Of a stretch of 64,000 bases of DNA, positions 9,436 to 18,487 are shown piece after piece. The position numbers and the translations under genes are program-made. The notes beneath the pieces are model-generated. The model worked only from the letters and a program-made list of their open reading frames with translations, was not told where the DNA came from and searched no databases. Position 1 is the stretch's first letter, and each line of letters begins with the position of its first letter. Location: positions 24,066-88,065 of the forward strand of contig JBAXYB010000001.1 in assembly GCA_037127585.1 (NCBI GenBank). The letters run 5' to 3'. The DNA is from CAINDI01 sp037127585 (GTDB lineage: Bacteria > Verrucomicrobiota > Verrucomicrobiia > Palsa-1439).

Positions 9436-10302
9436 ATGCACATGAACCAGGCGTGGGTGGATGAGACCTTGGCCGGCCTGACTTTGGAAGAGAAAATCGG
9501 CCAGGTGATGCTGACCTGCTTCTTCGATTTCAGTAAGGCGAGTTTGCGCGTCAATCTGGATAATCTCCGGCGGGACAAGTTTGGCGGGATCTTTCATTTC
9601 GGCGTTTCGCCGGACATGCTGTCGACGCATCTGGCCAAATACCAAGCGGAATCACGGGTCCCGCTCCTGTTCGCCAGCGATTACGAGAGTGGCATCGGCC
9701 ACATGTTACCGACCGGCGCGCGTTTCCCCCGGCCGATGGCCCGGGGGTTTGCAAGTGATGCCGCCACGGAGTATGAAATCGGCCGGATCACCGCGGAACA
9801 GGGCCGGGCGTTGGGAACGCACATCGCCTTTGCACCGGTTATCGATGTGAATACGGAACACCTCTGTCCAGACGTCAACGTTCGCGCTTACGGGGAGGAT
9901 GTGGAGACCGTTTGACGGCTGGCGGTGCCGCTGATCAAGGGGATGCAGGAAAACGGGATGCTGGCCACGGTCAAGCACTTCCCCGGCAACTGCGGCACCG
10001 ACTTGGATCAGCATATCTGCACGGCAACCATTGCGGCGTCGCGCGAAGAAATGGGCCGTGTTTACCTGGAGCCGTACCGCCGGGTCTTCCAGGAGACCGA
10101 TGTGGCCGCCGTGATGGTGGCCCATCTGGAAGTGCCGGCGCTGACCACCGAACGGCATCCCCGAACCGGCCGGTTGATGCCCGCCTCGCTCTCCAAGGAA
10201 GTCATTACCGGCGTGCTTCGTAACGAACTTGGATTTGATGGCTTGGTGATCCCCGCGAACAAGCTTGGCAAACAGAATCAAGTCAAAGTGGTCTTGGGAT
10301 AA
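9436..10302 (+). pseudogene. Glycoside hydrolase family 3 gene, broken by an in-frame stop and 3' truncation
   Basis: The start at 9436 follows GGAGG with 9 bases spacing. The product begins MHMNQAWVDETLAGLTLEEK and shows the GH3 N-terminal barrel: VIDVNTEHLCPDVNVRAYGE and, later, the substrate-binding KHFPG. Between them a TGA at 9913-9915 interrupts an otherwise continuous frame (VETV, stop, RLAVPLIKGMQENGML). At the 3' end, homology stops at FDGLVI. The next residues should contain the catalytic aspartate (SDALDM-type) but are replaced by PANKLGKQNQVKVVLG and a TAA. GH3 enzymes are beta-glucosidases or beta-N-acetylhexosaminidases; this copy lacks its nucleophile and must be inactive. Confidence 0.75.
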
Positions 10303-10417
10303 CCCGAGGAACCGCCGATGAAGCTGGCCGGATCCAACTGGACGTTTGGTCCAAATGTGGATTGGTGCGCCACGAAAGGTTAGGCGTGCCAGATTGATGC
10401 CATCCGCGAGGATCTCC

Positions 10418-11371
10418 TCAACGGCGGAGGGATCGCTCCGTGCGGCGCCGGCCGTCCTGGCGGTTTTGCATCATGCTGGGCGGCACACCCAGGACGCGTT
10501 TGAAGGTGCGGCTGAACGTGTACACGGAGGTGAACCCGCAGGCCGCGGCAGCTTCCGTTACCGTGAGCCGTCCTTCTTGCAGGCGGAGAGCGGCCGACCG
10601 GCAGCGCGTCTCGCGCACGTATCGGCCCAGACTTAATCCGAACTGCTGCCGGAAAACGGCGCGCAGATGGCTTTCCGAACAGCCGATCCCGCGCGCCAAT
10701 TCGGCCAAGTGCACCGGTCCGTCGCGATGCGCATGCAACCACTCGTTGATCCGCCGCAACACCACGGCCGGCCCGGCCGGCGCGGGGACCGTTGGGACCG
10801 GAGTCACCCGGCGCAGGGACAACAGCAGCAGCGCCACCAGTACGGCCAACCGCGCGGCGCGCAGCGAACTGAGGTCGGCCGGCTGCCACAGGGCCAGAAC
10901 CTCGCCTAGCACCCGCCGTCCGTCGAGTGACAGGCGGCCGGGTTGAGGTGGGGCGGCGCCGGCGTCGGCCGTTGGCAACTCGAAAGTCAAAAATAGCCAG
11001 TGGATCGGGCCCGGTGTGATGGATCGGTACTGATGCAGGCGCAGCGGTGGCACCAAAAGCGTCCGTCCCGGCCGCAGCGGATAGTCATTCTCGTCCACCA
11101 CCATCCGGCCCCTGCCCTGCAACGGGATCACCAGCACCCAGCGATGATGGAAATGCGGCTGCAACGATCCGTCCCGCAGTTCTTCCACGGATCTTCGGCA
11201 AAACAACACGATGCTGTCCGGCACAATGAATGACGGGCACGGCGGGCCATGGGAATAGTCCCGCGGCGGGACAAGCCGGTCAATGGTCCGGAGCAGATCC
11301 GGCAGTGTGGGTTTACGATTATGGCGATACCGGGTCATCGGAATTGCTAACAGATTCGTCGGCCCGGCCAT
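10418..11371 (-). CDS. AraC-family transcriptional regulator with cupin sensor domain
   Basis: The protein has 317 residues. The N-terminal half is a cupin-like sensor domain (PHFHHRWVLVIPLQGRGRMV, then LRPGRTLLVPPLRLHQYRSI). The C-terminal half has two AraC-type helix-turn-helices (AELARGIGCSESHLRAVFRQ and TEAAAACGFTSVYTFSRTFK). Such regulators bind a sugar through the cupin and usually activate adjacent catabolic genes. It diverges from the ROK/PIG-L pair across a gap of only about 35 bases, so it probably controls that pair. The first ATG is at 11371. A second ATG at 11338 (MTRYRHNRK) is equally plausible and would remove 11 residues that look non-conserved. Confidence 0.8.
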   Translation of the reverse strand: MAGPTNLLAIPMTRYRHNRKPTLPDLLRTIDRLVPPRDYSHGPPCPSFIVPDSIVLFCRRSVEELRDGSLQPHFHHRWVLVIPLQGRGRMVVDENDYPLRPGRTLLVPPLRLHQYRSITPGPIHWLFLTFELPTADAGAAPPQPGRLSLDGRRVLGEVLALWQPADLSSLRAARLAVLVALLLLSLRRVTPVPTVPAPAGPAVVLRRINEWLHAHRDGPVHLAELARGIGCSESHLRAVFRQQFGLSLGRYVRETRCRSAALRLQEGRLTVTEAAAACGFTSVYTFSRTFKRVLGVPPSMMQNRQDGRRRTERSLRR

Positions 11372-11405
11372 GGCTTGTCAAGCACGATTGCGTTAGAAAA
11401 AAAAC

Positions 11406-12734
11406 ATGGAGACTGGTTGCGTGAAATTCCCGGCCCCCCTTGATGCCGATTTTCAACCGGCCGTGCTCGCTGCTCGCCGCCATCGCCGTCAGGCGGCCGT
11501 GCCGCTGGTCATTGCCTTGGAGCGCGAAGGCGGTCGAGTGTCGCGATACGAAACGGTCGTCAACCCCGATGCCCCCGCAGCGGCCCGGTCTATCGACCGG
11601 CTCGTGAAGTTTCTGCTCTGGGCGCGGGGCGGGTGGCGGTTGTATTTGGACGGACCGCGCGCGGTGGGCGAACGTGTGACCGTGCGCGATTTTGACCGGC
11701 AGATCATGGAGCGGATTTACGAGCGGCCCTTTGAAATCGTCCTCGGGGCCGCGCCGCCGGCCCAGGAAGCCGTCGCAAGACTTGGCGGGCACCGCGACGG
11801 TTGCCGTCTGGGATTCGATCTGGGGGCGAGCGACTACAAGGTCGCGGCGGTGGTGGATGGAGAGGCGGTGTTCAGCGCCGAGTTTCCGTGGGATCCGGTG
11901 ACGCAGCCCGATCCGGAGTATCATTATCGGCTGCTCCACGACGGATTGAAGAAGGCCGCGGCGCATTTACCGCGCGTCGAGGCCATCGGCGGCAGCACGG
12001 CCGGCGCGGTGGTGGACAACCAACTCAGGTCTGCATCGTTGTTCCGCAGCGTGCCGGCAGCGGACTTTGCGCGGGCGAAGACGATTTTCCTCCGGTTGCG
12101 CGACGAATGGCGCGTGCCGGTTGCGGTGGCCAACGACGGCGATGTCACCGCGCTGGCAGGCGCGATGACGCTCGGCGTGACCGGCCTGTTGGGTGTCGCG
12201 ATGGGGTCGAGTCAGGCGGCCGGATGGATTGACCGGCAAGGAATGATGACCGGCTGGATCAATGAATTGGCGTTCACGCCGGTCGACGAGAATCCGCAAG
12301 CGGCCGTGGATGAATGGTCGGGTGACCGGGGCGTGGGCGCGCAGTATTTCTCGCAGCAGGCGGTGAACAAGCTCTTGCCGGCGGCGGGGATCGCGGTGCC
12401 GGCCGGGATGCCGTTGCCGGAACGGTTGCTGGAAGTGCAGGCGTTGATGGCAAGGGGCGATCGGCGGGCGGAGAAAATCTATGAGACCCTGGGCGTCTAT
12501 CTCGGTTACACGGTGCCGCACTATGCGGAGTTTTACGAATTGGCGCATCTGCTCGTGCTCGGTCGGGTGACGACCGGCGAAGGCGGCAATATCATCTTGG
12601 CGAAGGCGCGCGAGGTCCTGGGCGCGGAATTCCCGGAAGTGGCGGCGCGGGTGGCGTTGCATCTGCCGGATGAAAAGACCAAGCGCTTGGGGCAAGCCGT
12701 GGCGGCCGCCAGTTTACCGGAGATTCGACGATGA
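11406..12734 (+). CDS. ROK-family sugar kinase-like protein with an extra N-terminal region
   Basis: The protein has 442 residues. The ASKHA ATPase fold is visible from residue 135: the phosphate-1 loop LGFDLGASDYKVAAVVDG, IGGSTAGAVVD, VANDGDVTALAGAMTLG near residue 241, and the glycine-rich LLGVAMGSSQAAGW. ROK proteins are about 300 residues; the extra 130 N-terminal residues (VPLVIALEREGGRVSRYETV) may be a second domain. The canonical ROK zinc-binding cysteine cluster is not evident, so it may bind or phosphorylate a sugar in a divergent way. It overlaps the next gene by 4 bases. A GTG at 11421, preceded by GGAG, is an alternative start. Confidence 0.7.
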   Translation: METGCVKFPAPLDADFQPAVLAARRHRRQAAVPLVIALEREGGRVSRYETVVNPDAPAAARSIDRLVKFLLWARGGWRLYLDGPRAVGERVTVRDFDRQIMERIYERPFEIVLGAAPPAQEAVARLGGHRDGCRLGFDLGASDYKVAAVVDGEAVFSAEFPWDPVTQPDPEYHYRLLHDGLKKAAAHLPRVEAIGGSTAGAVVDNQLRSASLFRSVPAADFARAKTIFLRLRDEWRVPVAVANDGDVTALAGAMTLGVTGLLGVAMGSSQAAGWIDRQGMMTGWINELAFTPVDENPQAAVDEWSGDRGVGAQYFSQQAVNKLLPAAGIAVPAGMPLPERLLEVQALMARGDRRAEKIYETLGVYLGYTVPHYAEFYELAHLLVLGRVTTGEGGNIILAKAREVLGAEFPEVAARVALHLPDEKTKRLGQAVAAASLPEIRR

Positions 12735-13579
12735 AATTTCACAACCCGACTGCGGACGTATTCGTGCCGGATGGTCAACCCTTGGACCGGGCGCTGGCGC
12801 GCGTGACGCACCTCGGCATTGGCGCACACCCGGACGATCTGGAGTTCGGAGTGTTGCACGGGATCATTGCCGGGTACGAGCATCGATGTTTCGCCGGAGT
12901 GACCTGCACCAATGGCGCCGGCAGCGCCCGCACCGGTCCGTTTGCCAACCATACCGACGAACAGATGATGGCCGTGCGCCGCCAGGAACAGAAGCGCGCC
13001 GCCGCGATCGGCCAGTACGCGGCTATCTTTCAACTGGATTATCCGAGCCGCGCGGTGAAAGATCCAAACAATGTTTCGCTCCGCGATGATCTCCAGCAAA
13101 TCCTCGCGGCGACCCGGCCCCAGGTTGTTTACACGCACAACCCGGCTGACAAACACGAAACGCACATCGGCGTGATGATTGCGGCGTTGCAGGCGCTGCG
13201 GGCGTTACCGGCCCAGGATCGCCCGGAAAAAGTGTACGGCTACGAAAGCTGGCGCAGTCTGGATTGGTTGTCGGATGCGCACAAGGTGGTGCTGGATGAA
13301 AGCGGCCACGTAAAACTATTCGAACAACTGGCGGCAGTGTTTGCGTCGCAAATTGCCGGCGGCAAACGCTACGATGTGGCCATCCTCGGCCGCCGTCGCG
13401 CCAACGCGACCATGTTGGATTCGCATGCGGCGGACACCACCACGGAGGCCACATTTGCGCTGGACCTGACGCCGTTGGTCACCGACCCGACGCGCGACAT
13501 GATTGGCTACGTGATGGGCTTCATCGATGAATTTCGGGAAGATGTCAGAAGTAAATTACAGAAACGAATATACCCCTAA
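12731..13579 (+). CDS. PIG-L/LmbE-family deacetylase
   Basis: The protein has 282 residues. The zinc-binding signature AHPDDLE is at residues 32-38, and the second metal site appears as THNPADKHETHIG near residue 140. These are typical of zinc-dependent N-acetyl-sugar de-N-acetylases (LmbE, BshB, MshB, PIG-L). The start ATG overlaps the TGA of the ROK gene (ATGA), so the two are translationally coupled. Together they suggest handling of an N-acetylated amino sugar released from a glycan. There is no signal peptide, so the enzyme is cytoplasmic. The precise substrate cannot be read from the sequence. Confidence 0.85.
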   Translation: MKFHNPTADVFVPDGQPLDRALARVTHLGIGAHPDDLEFGVLHGIIAGYEHRCFAGVTCTNGAGSARTGPFANHTDEQMMAVRRQEQKRAAAIGQYAAIFQLDYPSRAVKDPNNVSLRDDLQQILAATRPQVVYTHNPADKHETHIGVMIAALQALRALPAQDRPEKVYGYESWRSLDWLSDAHKVVLDESGHVKLFEQLAAVFASQIAGGKRYDVAILGRRRANATMLDSHAADTTTEATFALDLTPLVTDPTRDMIGYVMGFIDEFREDVRSKLQKRIYP

Positions 13580-13593
13580 CCAGGAGACAGTTC

Positions 13594-14160
13594 ATGCAGG
13601 TTGGATTCTACGGGCATGTTCGGCAGTATCACAATCTCAAGGCGGAGATTGACGCCAACATCGCCAAGGTGTTGGAAAGCGGCGAGTATGTTCATGGACC
13701 GATGAACCAGCAGTTCGAGAAGGAACTCGCGGCGTTCCACGGCATGAAATACGCCATCGGCAACGGCAGCGGCACCGACGCGATCTGGCTGGCGTTGATG
13801 GCGCTCGGCATCGGACCGGGCGACGAGGTCATCACCAACGGCGGTTGGCGCGCCGTGACCAGGACCGGCGGTTATCAGAGTGGCCCCGGCGTGATGGACT
13901 ACGTGGCCGACATGCCACCGTACATCCAGCAAATGGCCGACTGGCTCGACGACGACCAACGCGTGCATCCATGCGCGTTGGCCCATGCGTATTCGGGTTT
14001 CGAAATCATGGCGGCGTTGTACCGGTCGGCGGCGGAAGGCGGTCAGGTTTCGCTGCCGCTCACGACCGGCGCGGATGAGATCGCGTTGCTGAAGGAGAAA
14101 GTGCCGGCGCGCAAAGTGTTGTTTTCGATTCCCGAAAGCGCGCAGGAGTTCCCGGGCTAA
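13594..14160 (+). pseudogene. In-frame fusion of a DegT-type aminotransferase start and a Gfo/Idh/MocA tail
   Basis: The start is well supported (AGGAG at 13581-13585, then ATG at 13594). Residues 1-81 are the N-terminus of a DegT/DnrJ/EryC1 PLP aminotransferase: SGEYVHGPMNQQFEKELAAF, then IGNGSGTDAIWLALMALGIG, then GDEVIT. At about base 13837 the sequence switches without losing frame to the C-terminal part of a Gfo/Idh/MocA oxidoreductase: GGWRAVTRTGGYQSGPGVMD, then ADMPPYIQQMADWLDDDQRV. Neither half keeps its active site: the PLP lysine is gone from the first, the Rossmann fold and EKP motif from the second. A deletion joining two neighbouring genes is the simplest origin. The 188-residue product could be expressed but should have neither activity. 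Confidence 0.7.
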
Positions 14161-14281
14161 ATGGAAGTCATCATCCAATCCGATTGGAAAAGAGTCTCCA
14201 GACAGAGCGGCGGCGGGGAAGTTGAGAAATCCCCGTAGGATTGTTGGATCCAAGAAATCAAGAAAGGCGCAAACCAATGAA

Positions 14282-15434
14282 GGGTTCCTCCGGTAACTCA
14301 GGAAAAGTGACAGAGGGATAGCGAAACCGTTGGCCTTGGGAAAAGGCGCTGGGTACAATTCGCATCATGAAGATCTACAAGCCCTCTCAAACTCCCGGTT
14401 TTTTTGATGTGGAACTGCGCGTGCAATTCCTGTTGGCCAAGGGCAACCCGTTGAGTCGTCTGGATGCCGTCATCGACTGGGAGAGTTTCCGCCCCCTGCT
14501 GGAAGCGGCGCTGGACAAACCCGCCCAAGGTCCCGGCGGTCCGCGTCCCAACGATCCGCTCAAGCTGTTCAAGGCACTGCTGGTGCAACGCTTCTACGGT
14601 CTATCCGACGAGCAAACCGAATATCAGATCAATGACCGGTTGAGTTTCCAGCAGTTCATTGGCTGGACGCTGGCCGACAAGATCCCGGATGCCAACACGC
14701 TGTGGGACTTCCGCGAGGCGTTGATCCAAGCGGGCGCGTTTGAGAAACTCTTCGCGCTGTTTGATGAGCAGTTGCGCACACGCGGTTTGCTGGCGCAGCC
14801 AGGCAAGTTGGTGGACGCCAGTTTTGTGGACGTGCCGCGCCAGCGCAACACGCGGGAGGAAAACGCGACGATCAAGAGCGGCGGCACGCCGGTGAAGTGG
14901 GCCGAGCAACCGGCCAAGCAACGGCAAAAGGACGTGGATGCGCGCTGGACCAAGAAGAACGACGAGCGGCATTACGGCTACAAGAACCACGTGAAAGCCG
15001 ATGCCCAGTGCAAACTCATCGAGTCGTATGCGGTGACCGACGCCAGTGTACACGACTCGCAGATGCTGGAACCGCTGCTGGACGGCACCGAAGGCGCAGT
15101 GTATGCCGACAGCGCATATCGGAGTGCGGAAGCGGAAACGATGTTGACGAAGAAAGAAGTGCATAGTCAAATTCACGAGCGGGCGTATCGGAATCGGCCA
15201 CTGACCGACGCGCAGAAAGAAACCAATCGGCAGAAGTCGAAGGTGCGGGCGCGCATTGAGCATGTGTTTGGGTACATGAGCCAGACGATGAAAGGATTCT
15301 ATCTGCGCTACATTGGAAAGCGGCGCAACGGTGCCGCGATCGGATTCATCAACTTGATCTACAACCTGGCCCGCTATGAACAGATTGTGCGGTTGAAGTT
15401 GTTACCGTTGCGAGCCGTCTGAAACGAAGAACCC
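14282..15434 (+). mobile_element. IS5-family insertion sequence (approximate limits)
   Basis: The element surrounds one complete transposase gene. A short possible inverted repeat supports the limits: GGGTTCCTC at 14282-14290 and GAAGAACCC at 15426-15434 (8 of 9 complementary). No clear target duplication is seen, so the limits are tentative. It separates the fused remnant upstream from the large secreted gene downstream, whose ribosome site lies just outside. Confidence 0.5.
14367..15422 (+). CDS. IS5-family transposase
   Basis: The protein has 351 residues, normal for the family. The N-terminal domain (FKALLVQRFYGLSDEQTEYQ, then FQQFIGWTLADKIPDANTLW) is typical of IS5 transposases. The DDE catalytic core is visible: first D in LVDASFVDVP, second D in VYADSAYRS, and E in RARIEHVFGYM. 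All key residues are present and the frame is intact, so the element may still be active. DDE transposases cut and rejoin the element ends in the host DNA. It is the only complete transposase in the window. Confidence 0.9.
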   Translation: MKIYKPSQTPGFFDVELRVQFLLAKGNPLSRLDAVIDWESFRPLLEAALDKPAQGPGGPRPNDPLKLFKALLVQRFYGLSDEQTEYQINDRLSFQQFIGWTLADKIPDANTLWDFREALIQAGAFEKLFALFDEQLRTRGLLAQPGKLVDASFVDVPRQRNTREENATIKSGGTPVKWAEQPAKQRQKDVDARWTKKNDERHYGYKNHVKADAQCKLIESYAVTDASVHDSQMLEPLLDGTEGAVYADSAYRSAEAETMLTKKEVHSQIHERAYRNRPLTDAQKETNRQKSKVRARIEHVFGYMSQTMKGFYLRYIGKRRNGAAIGFINLIYNLARYEQIVRLKLLPLRAV

Positions 15435-15487
15435 ACGAACCGAAACCAGAAACCAACGTCAGAAAATCAACAACGAAAGGAAAGACC

Positions 15488-18418
15488 ATGACCAGTAAAA
15501 CACCAAAAACCGTTCCGCAACCCACAACGGGGTTCCGAAAAGCAGTTATCGGAGGTTCCTTGAAGACGTTCTCCAGGCTCACGGTCGGGTTGGTCGCGGG
15601 AATTACTTTTGTCAATGGCGCGCTGGCCCTGGAAAAGTGCAAACCAGTCGACGCGGCCAGACTCGCGCAGATTGTCCAGAACGCCCCGCCCGTCCCGGTC
15701 GACCTGAAACTGGGACTCAAATACCATCTCATTGATTTCATCGACTGCACCGATCCCAACGACCCGCACGATTTTCGCGACCAGGGCACCAGCCAGGTGG
15801 TGACCGGCCCAGCGGGCAAATACCGCGAGACGGCACCGCACCGCTATGGATTCTTCTCCTATGCCTACCGGACGGCCGGCAAGGACAAACCCGTGGTCCT
15901 GATCATCGAGTATCCCGACGACGCCAAGCGCAACATCCAGTTCCACTCGCATGATGCCACGCGGCCGGGAACCCCGCACCATTCATTCGGTTTTGAAAAT
16001 GGAGTCTATACAGGCGAACCGCTGCCGCTTACGAACAAGATGCAATATTTCACGCCCTTTCTCTGGCCGCAGGACGAGTGGTCCCCGATCGGCGTCATGA
16101 GCTATGGCCGCACCGGCAGCGCCGCCGCGGCCAGCCGGATCTGGGTCTATGCCATCGACGAAATGCCGCCGCTGGAGGTGGCGGCCCCGGATCCCAACAA
16201 CCCGCGTGTGCTGGACGCGTTTTTCGCTCTCTTCAACCTGGCATCCCGCGGCGATTATTTTGGCTGGAAGAGCCCCAAGTGGGCGGATCACATCGTGGAT
16301 TATTACCGGTATATCGGCGTCAACCGTGTGACCATGGAGGTTTACGCCAACAGTAGCTGGGGGGCCGAATGGGTTGACATTCCCGCTTGGGATACCAAGG
16401 ACAAAGGCGAGTTGGATGGCATGTTGAGCGTGTTCGACAAACGGGGCGGACTCGATTTCATCGCCGGCATCGTGGCGCCGTCGGGCTACGGTCCGATGAC
16501 CGCCGGCGGCAAAAATGTCATTACGCTGAACGACGAGGAATTCCGCGCGGTGATGATCAAGGGGTTTGACCAATTCATCGATCACTATGGCAAGTACAAG
16601 TCCCTCAAGGGGGTCGCCTTGGGCAGCTTGGAATTCGTGGGATTTTGTGACCTGCTTCGCGAAAAAAAGGCGCTGGCGGAGGTCGTGGCGCACATCAAGA
16701 AACGGCGGCCGGATTGGACTGTGCTCACTTACGGCGGTGGCCCGTGGTGTCTTCAACGTCCCTATTTCGACGGAAATCCGGGCAAACCCAACGCGACGGT
16801 GGAAGAGTTTGTCACCGGTACGCGGCGAACGCCCACGCCGTCAGCCGGCGATGTGATCCAGCGATGGGAAACCAGCGGTAAACCCTGGAGCGATTTCCTG
16901 GGTGATGAAGTTTTTGCCATCTGGAAATCGTGGAACCGCGATCCCGCCGGGATGAAAGCCGTCCAGGGCTTGGACGTTTACGAATACTACGCCGCGGAAG
17001 ACAGCCAGAACTATGCTTCCTATTGTAGTGAACCCAGGGAGTTGATCTACTTTGACCTGGACAACTCGCCCGCCCGCAGCCGCCATGTGGATTCGCCTTA
17101 CGCTGCCATCTTTGACCAGTTCCAGGAAGGTTGGATCGGACTCTCGCCGGAGCTCAACTTCTGGTATCGCAAGGATTGGACCGCGGCAACGACAAGTCCC
17201 GGCGGGCCGTTTACCCTAGCCAACTTCGCCCGCGTAATGGGGCATCGCGATCGCCTGGCCATCAGCGAGGGCGCGTGGAGTCCCAAACACTTCGGGTCTG
17301 AGTCCGCCTTCCGCACATTCGCCAAGGCGTTCCGCTCCCTGCCGCCCGTCGTCATGACGGACTGTCCACCGGCGATTGTGACGCAGGATCCGACGGGGCA
17401 TGATACGGATACCGTGAAAGTGTACTCCGCCGAATATCAAGGGCGGCGTTATGTGGCGGCACAGAATCGCCTTCCGTTCGCGGCCGGCGTGACTATTGAT
17501 GGCGCGGCGCATGAGTTGAAGCCTTACGAGCTGGCCGCTTGGAGCGAGCTGGAAAAAAAGGGCGCGCCCGCATGCGTTTTCAAGAATTCACCGGACTATC
17601 GGGCCTACCTGAATGACCGGTTGACGGGCTTCACCAAGCTGTACAGAGACCTCCGCGCCGTTCAAGCTGAAGCGGCCCCGGAGATTTATCTCCAGACTGC
17701 ACAGAAAGCCAGGGCCAGCCTCGACGCCGGTCGTCCAGTTGCCGCGGATCGGATTCTCGGCCTCGGTCTGTTCAATGAACTGCGTCTGCGGAAGGATATC
17801 CTGCAAAGACCGGAGCTCCACGCCCCGAAAATCGTCGCGCCACCAATGAAGGGGGACATGAATGCGTGGCCAAAGGAAGCCTCCGACCTGAAGGCCGACA
17901 CCGGGAATTTTCTCGTCGCTCACGTTCACTTTCCCACCAGTTGGTCCGGTCCGGATGATTTGTCAGCGCGACTGCGCCTTGGACATGACGGGCAGAAACT
18001 CTACGTAGGGCTGGAGGTTCGCGATAATGTTCTGGAAAAAAAGGATGGCGTGAGAATCTATCTCTCCCGGACCGGATACTCGGACTGGAAAAAGAATAAG
18101 GTGCCTTACGATAGCGAGTGGAGTATCGCCGCCCCCTTCGACAAGGAGGAGTTCACGGGCACCGGCGACTTCCGCTACACTTGCCGGAAAACCAAAACGG
18201 GGTACGTGATTGAAGGTGAGACGGATCTCGCCAAACTGGGAGTGCAGTCCGGAGACTCCCTCGGCTTTCTCGTGCAGATTACCGACGGCGACAATACCCG
18301 TCTCTCTGACTTTTCCTGGGCCATGAAACAGATGCTGTCGATCCCCAACAAACCGAACTTCCCCAACTGGGATGACGCCCGCAACTGCGGTCGCCTGATT
18401 CTGGAAGCCGGCCGTTGA
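15488..18418 (+). CDS. Large secreted protein with TIM-barrel-like core and CBM9-like C-terminus
   Basis: The protein has 976 residues; the start follows GGAAAG. A signal peptide is likely (hydrophobic LTVGLVAGITFVNGALA near residues 31-47). The middle (residues about 240-560, for example WADHIVDYYRYIGVNRVTME and YKSLKGVALGSLEF) has the look of a glycosidase TIM barrel, but I do not recognise its family. The C-terminal about 180 residues (PDDLSARLRLGHDGQKLYVG, then LEVRDNV, ending DARNCGRLILEAGR) resemble a family-9 carbohydrate-binding module. It lies just upstream of a GH29 fucosidase gene on the same strand (69-base gap), which suggests a joint role in polysaccharide breakdown. The catalytic function is inferred only. 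Confidence 0.6.
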   Translation: MTSKTPKTVPQPTTGFRKAVIGGSLKTFSRLTVGLVAGITFVNGALALEKCKPVDAARLAQIVQNAPPVPVDLKLGLKYHLIDFIDCTDPNDPHDFRDQGTSQVVTGPAGKYRETAPHRYGFFSYAYRTAGKDKPVVLIIEYPDDAKRNIQFHSHDATRPGTPHHSFGFENGVYTGEPLPLTNKMQYFTPFLWPQDEWSPIGVMSYGRTGSAAAASRIWVYAIDEMPPLEVAAPDPNNPRVLDAFFALFNLASRGDYFGWKSPKWADHIVDYYRYIGVNRVTMEVYANSSWGAEWVDIPAWDTKDKGELDGMLSVFDKRGGLDFIAGIVAPSGYGPMTAGGKNVITLNDEEFRAVMIKGFDQFIDHYGKYKSLKGVALGSLEFVGFCDLLREKKALAEVVAHIKKRRPDWTVLTYGGGPWCLQRPYFDGNPGKPNATVEEFVTGTRRTPTPSAGDVIQRWETSGKPWSDFLGDEVFAIWKSWNRDPAGMKAVQGLDVYEYYAAEDSQNYASYCSEPRELIYFDLDNSPARSRHVDSPYAAIFDQFQEGWIGLSPELNFWYRKDWTAATTSPGGPFTLANFARVMGHRDRLAISEGAWSPKHFGSESAFRTFAKAFRSLPPVVMTDCPPAIVTQDPTGHDTDTVKVYSAEYQGRRYVAAQNRLPFAAGVTIDGAAHELKPYELAAWSELEKKGAPACVFKNSPDYRAYLNDRLTGFTKLYRDLRAVQAEAAPEIYLQTAQKARASLDAGRPVAADRILGLGLFNELRLRKDILQRPELHAPKIVAPPMKGDMNAWPKEASDLKADTGNFLVAHVHFPTSWSGPDDLSARLRLGHDGQKLYVGLEVRDNVLEKKDGVRIYLSRTGYSDWKKNKVPYDSEWSIAAPFDKEEFTGTGDFRYTCRKTKTGYVIEGETDLAKLGVQSGDSLGFLVQITDGDNTRLSDFSWAMKQMLSIPNKPNFPNWDDARNCGRLILEAGR

Positions 18419-18487
18419 TCGTCCGGTTCCAGATTTTGCAGACAGAACAGAAATACGCCCGAGTAGGCATTACTCAAGGAGCCGGTC

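Noticed and set aside
9913..9915. TGA read as an amino acid (recoding or selenocysteine)
   Set aside because: TGA ends many intact genes here. The two in-frame TGAs (GH3 remnant; sugar-isomerase fragment at about 60645) replace different residues, and both genes are truncated as well.
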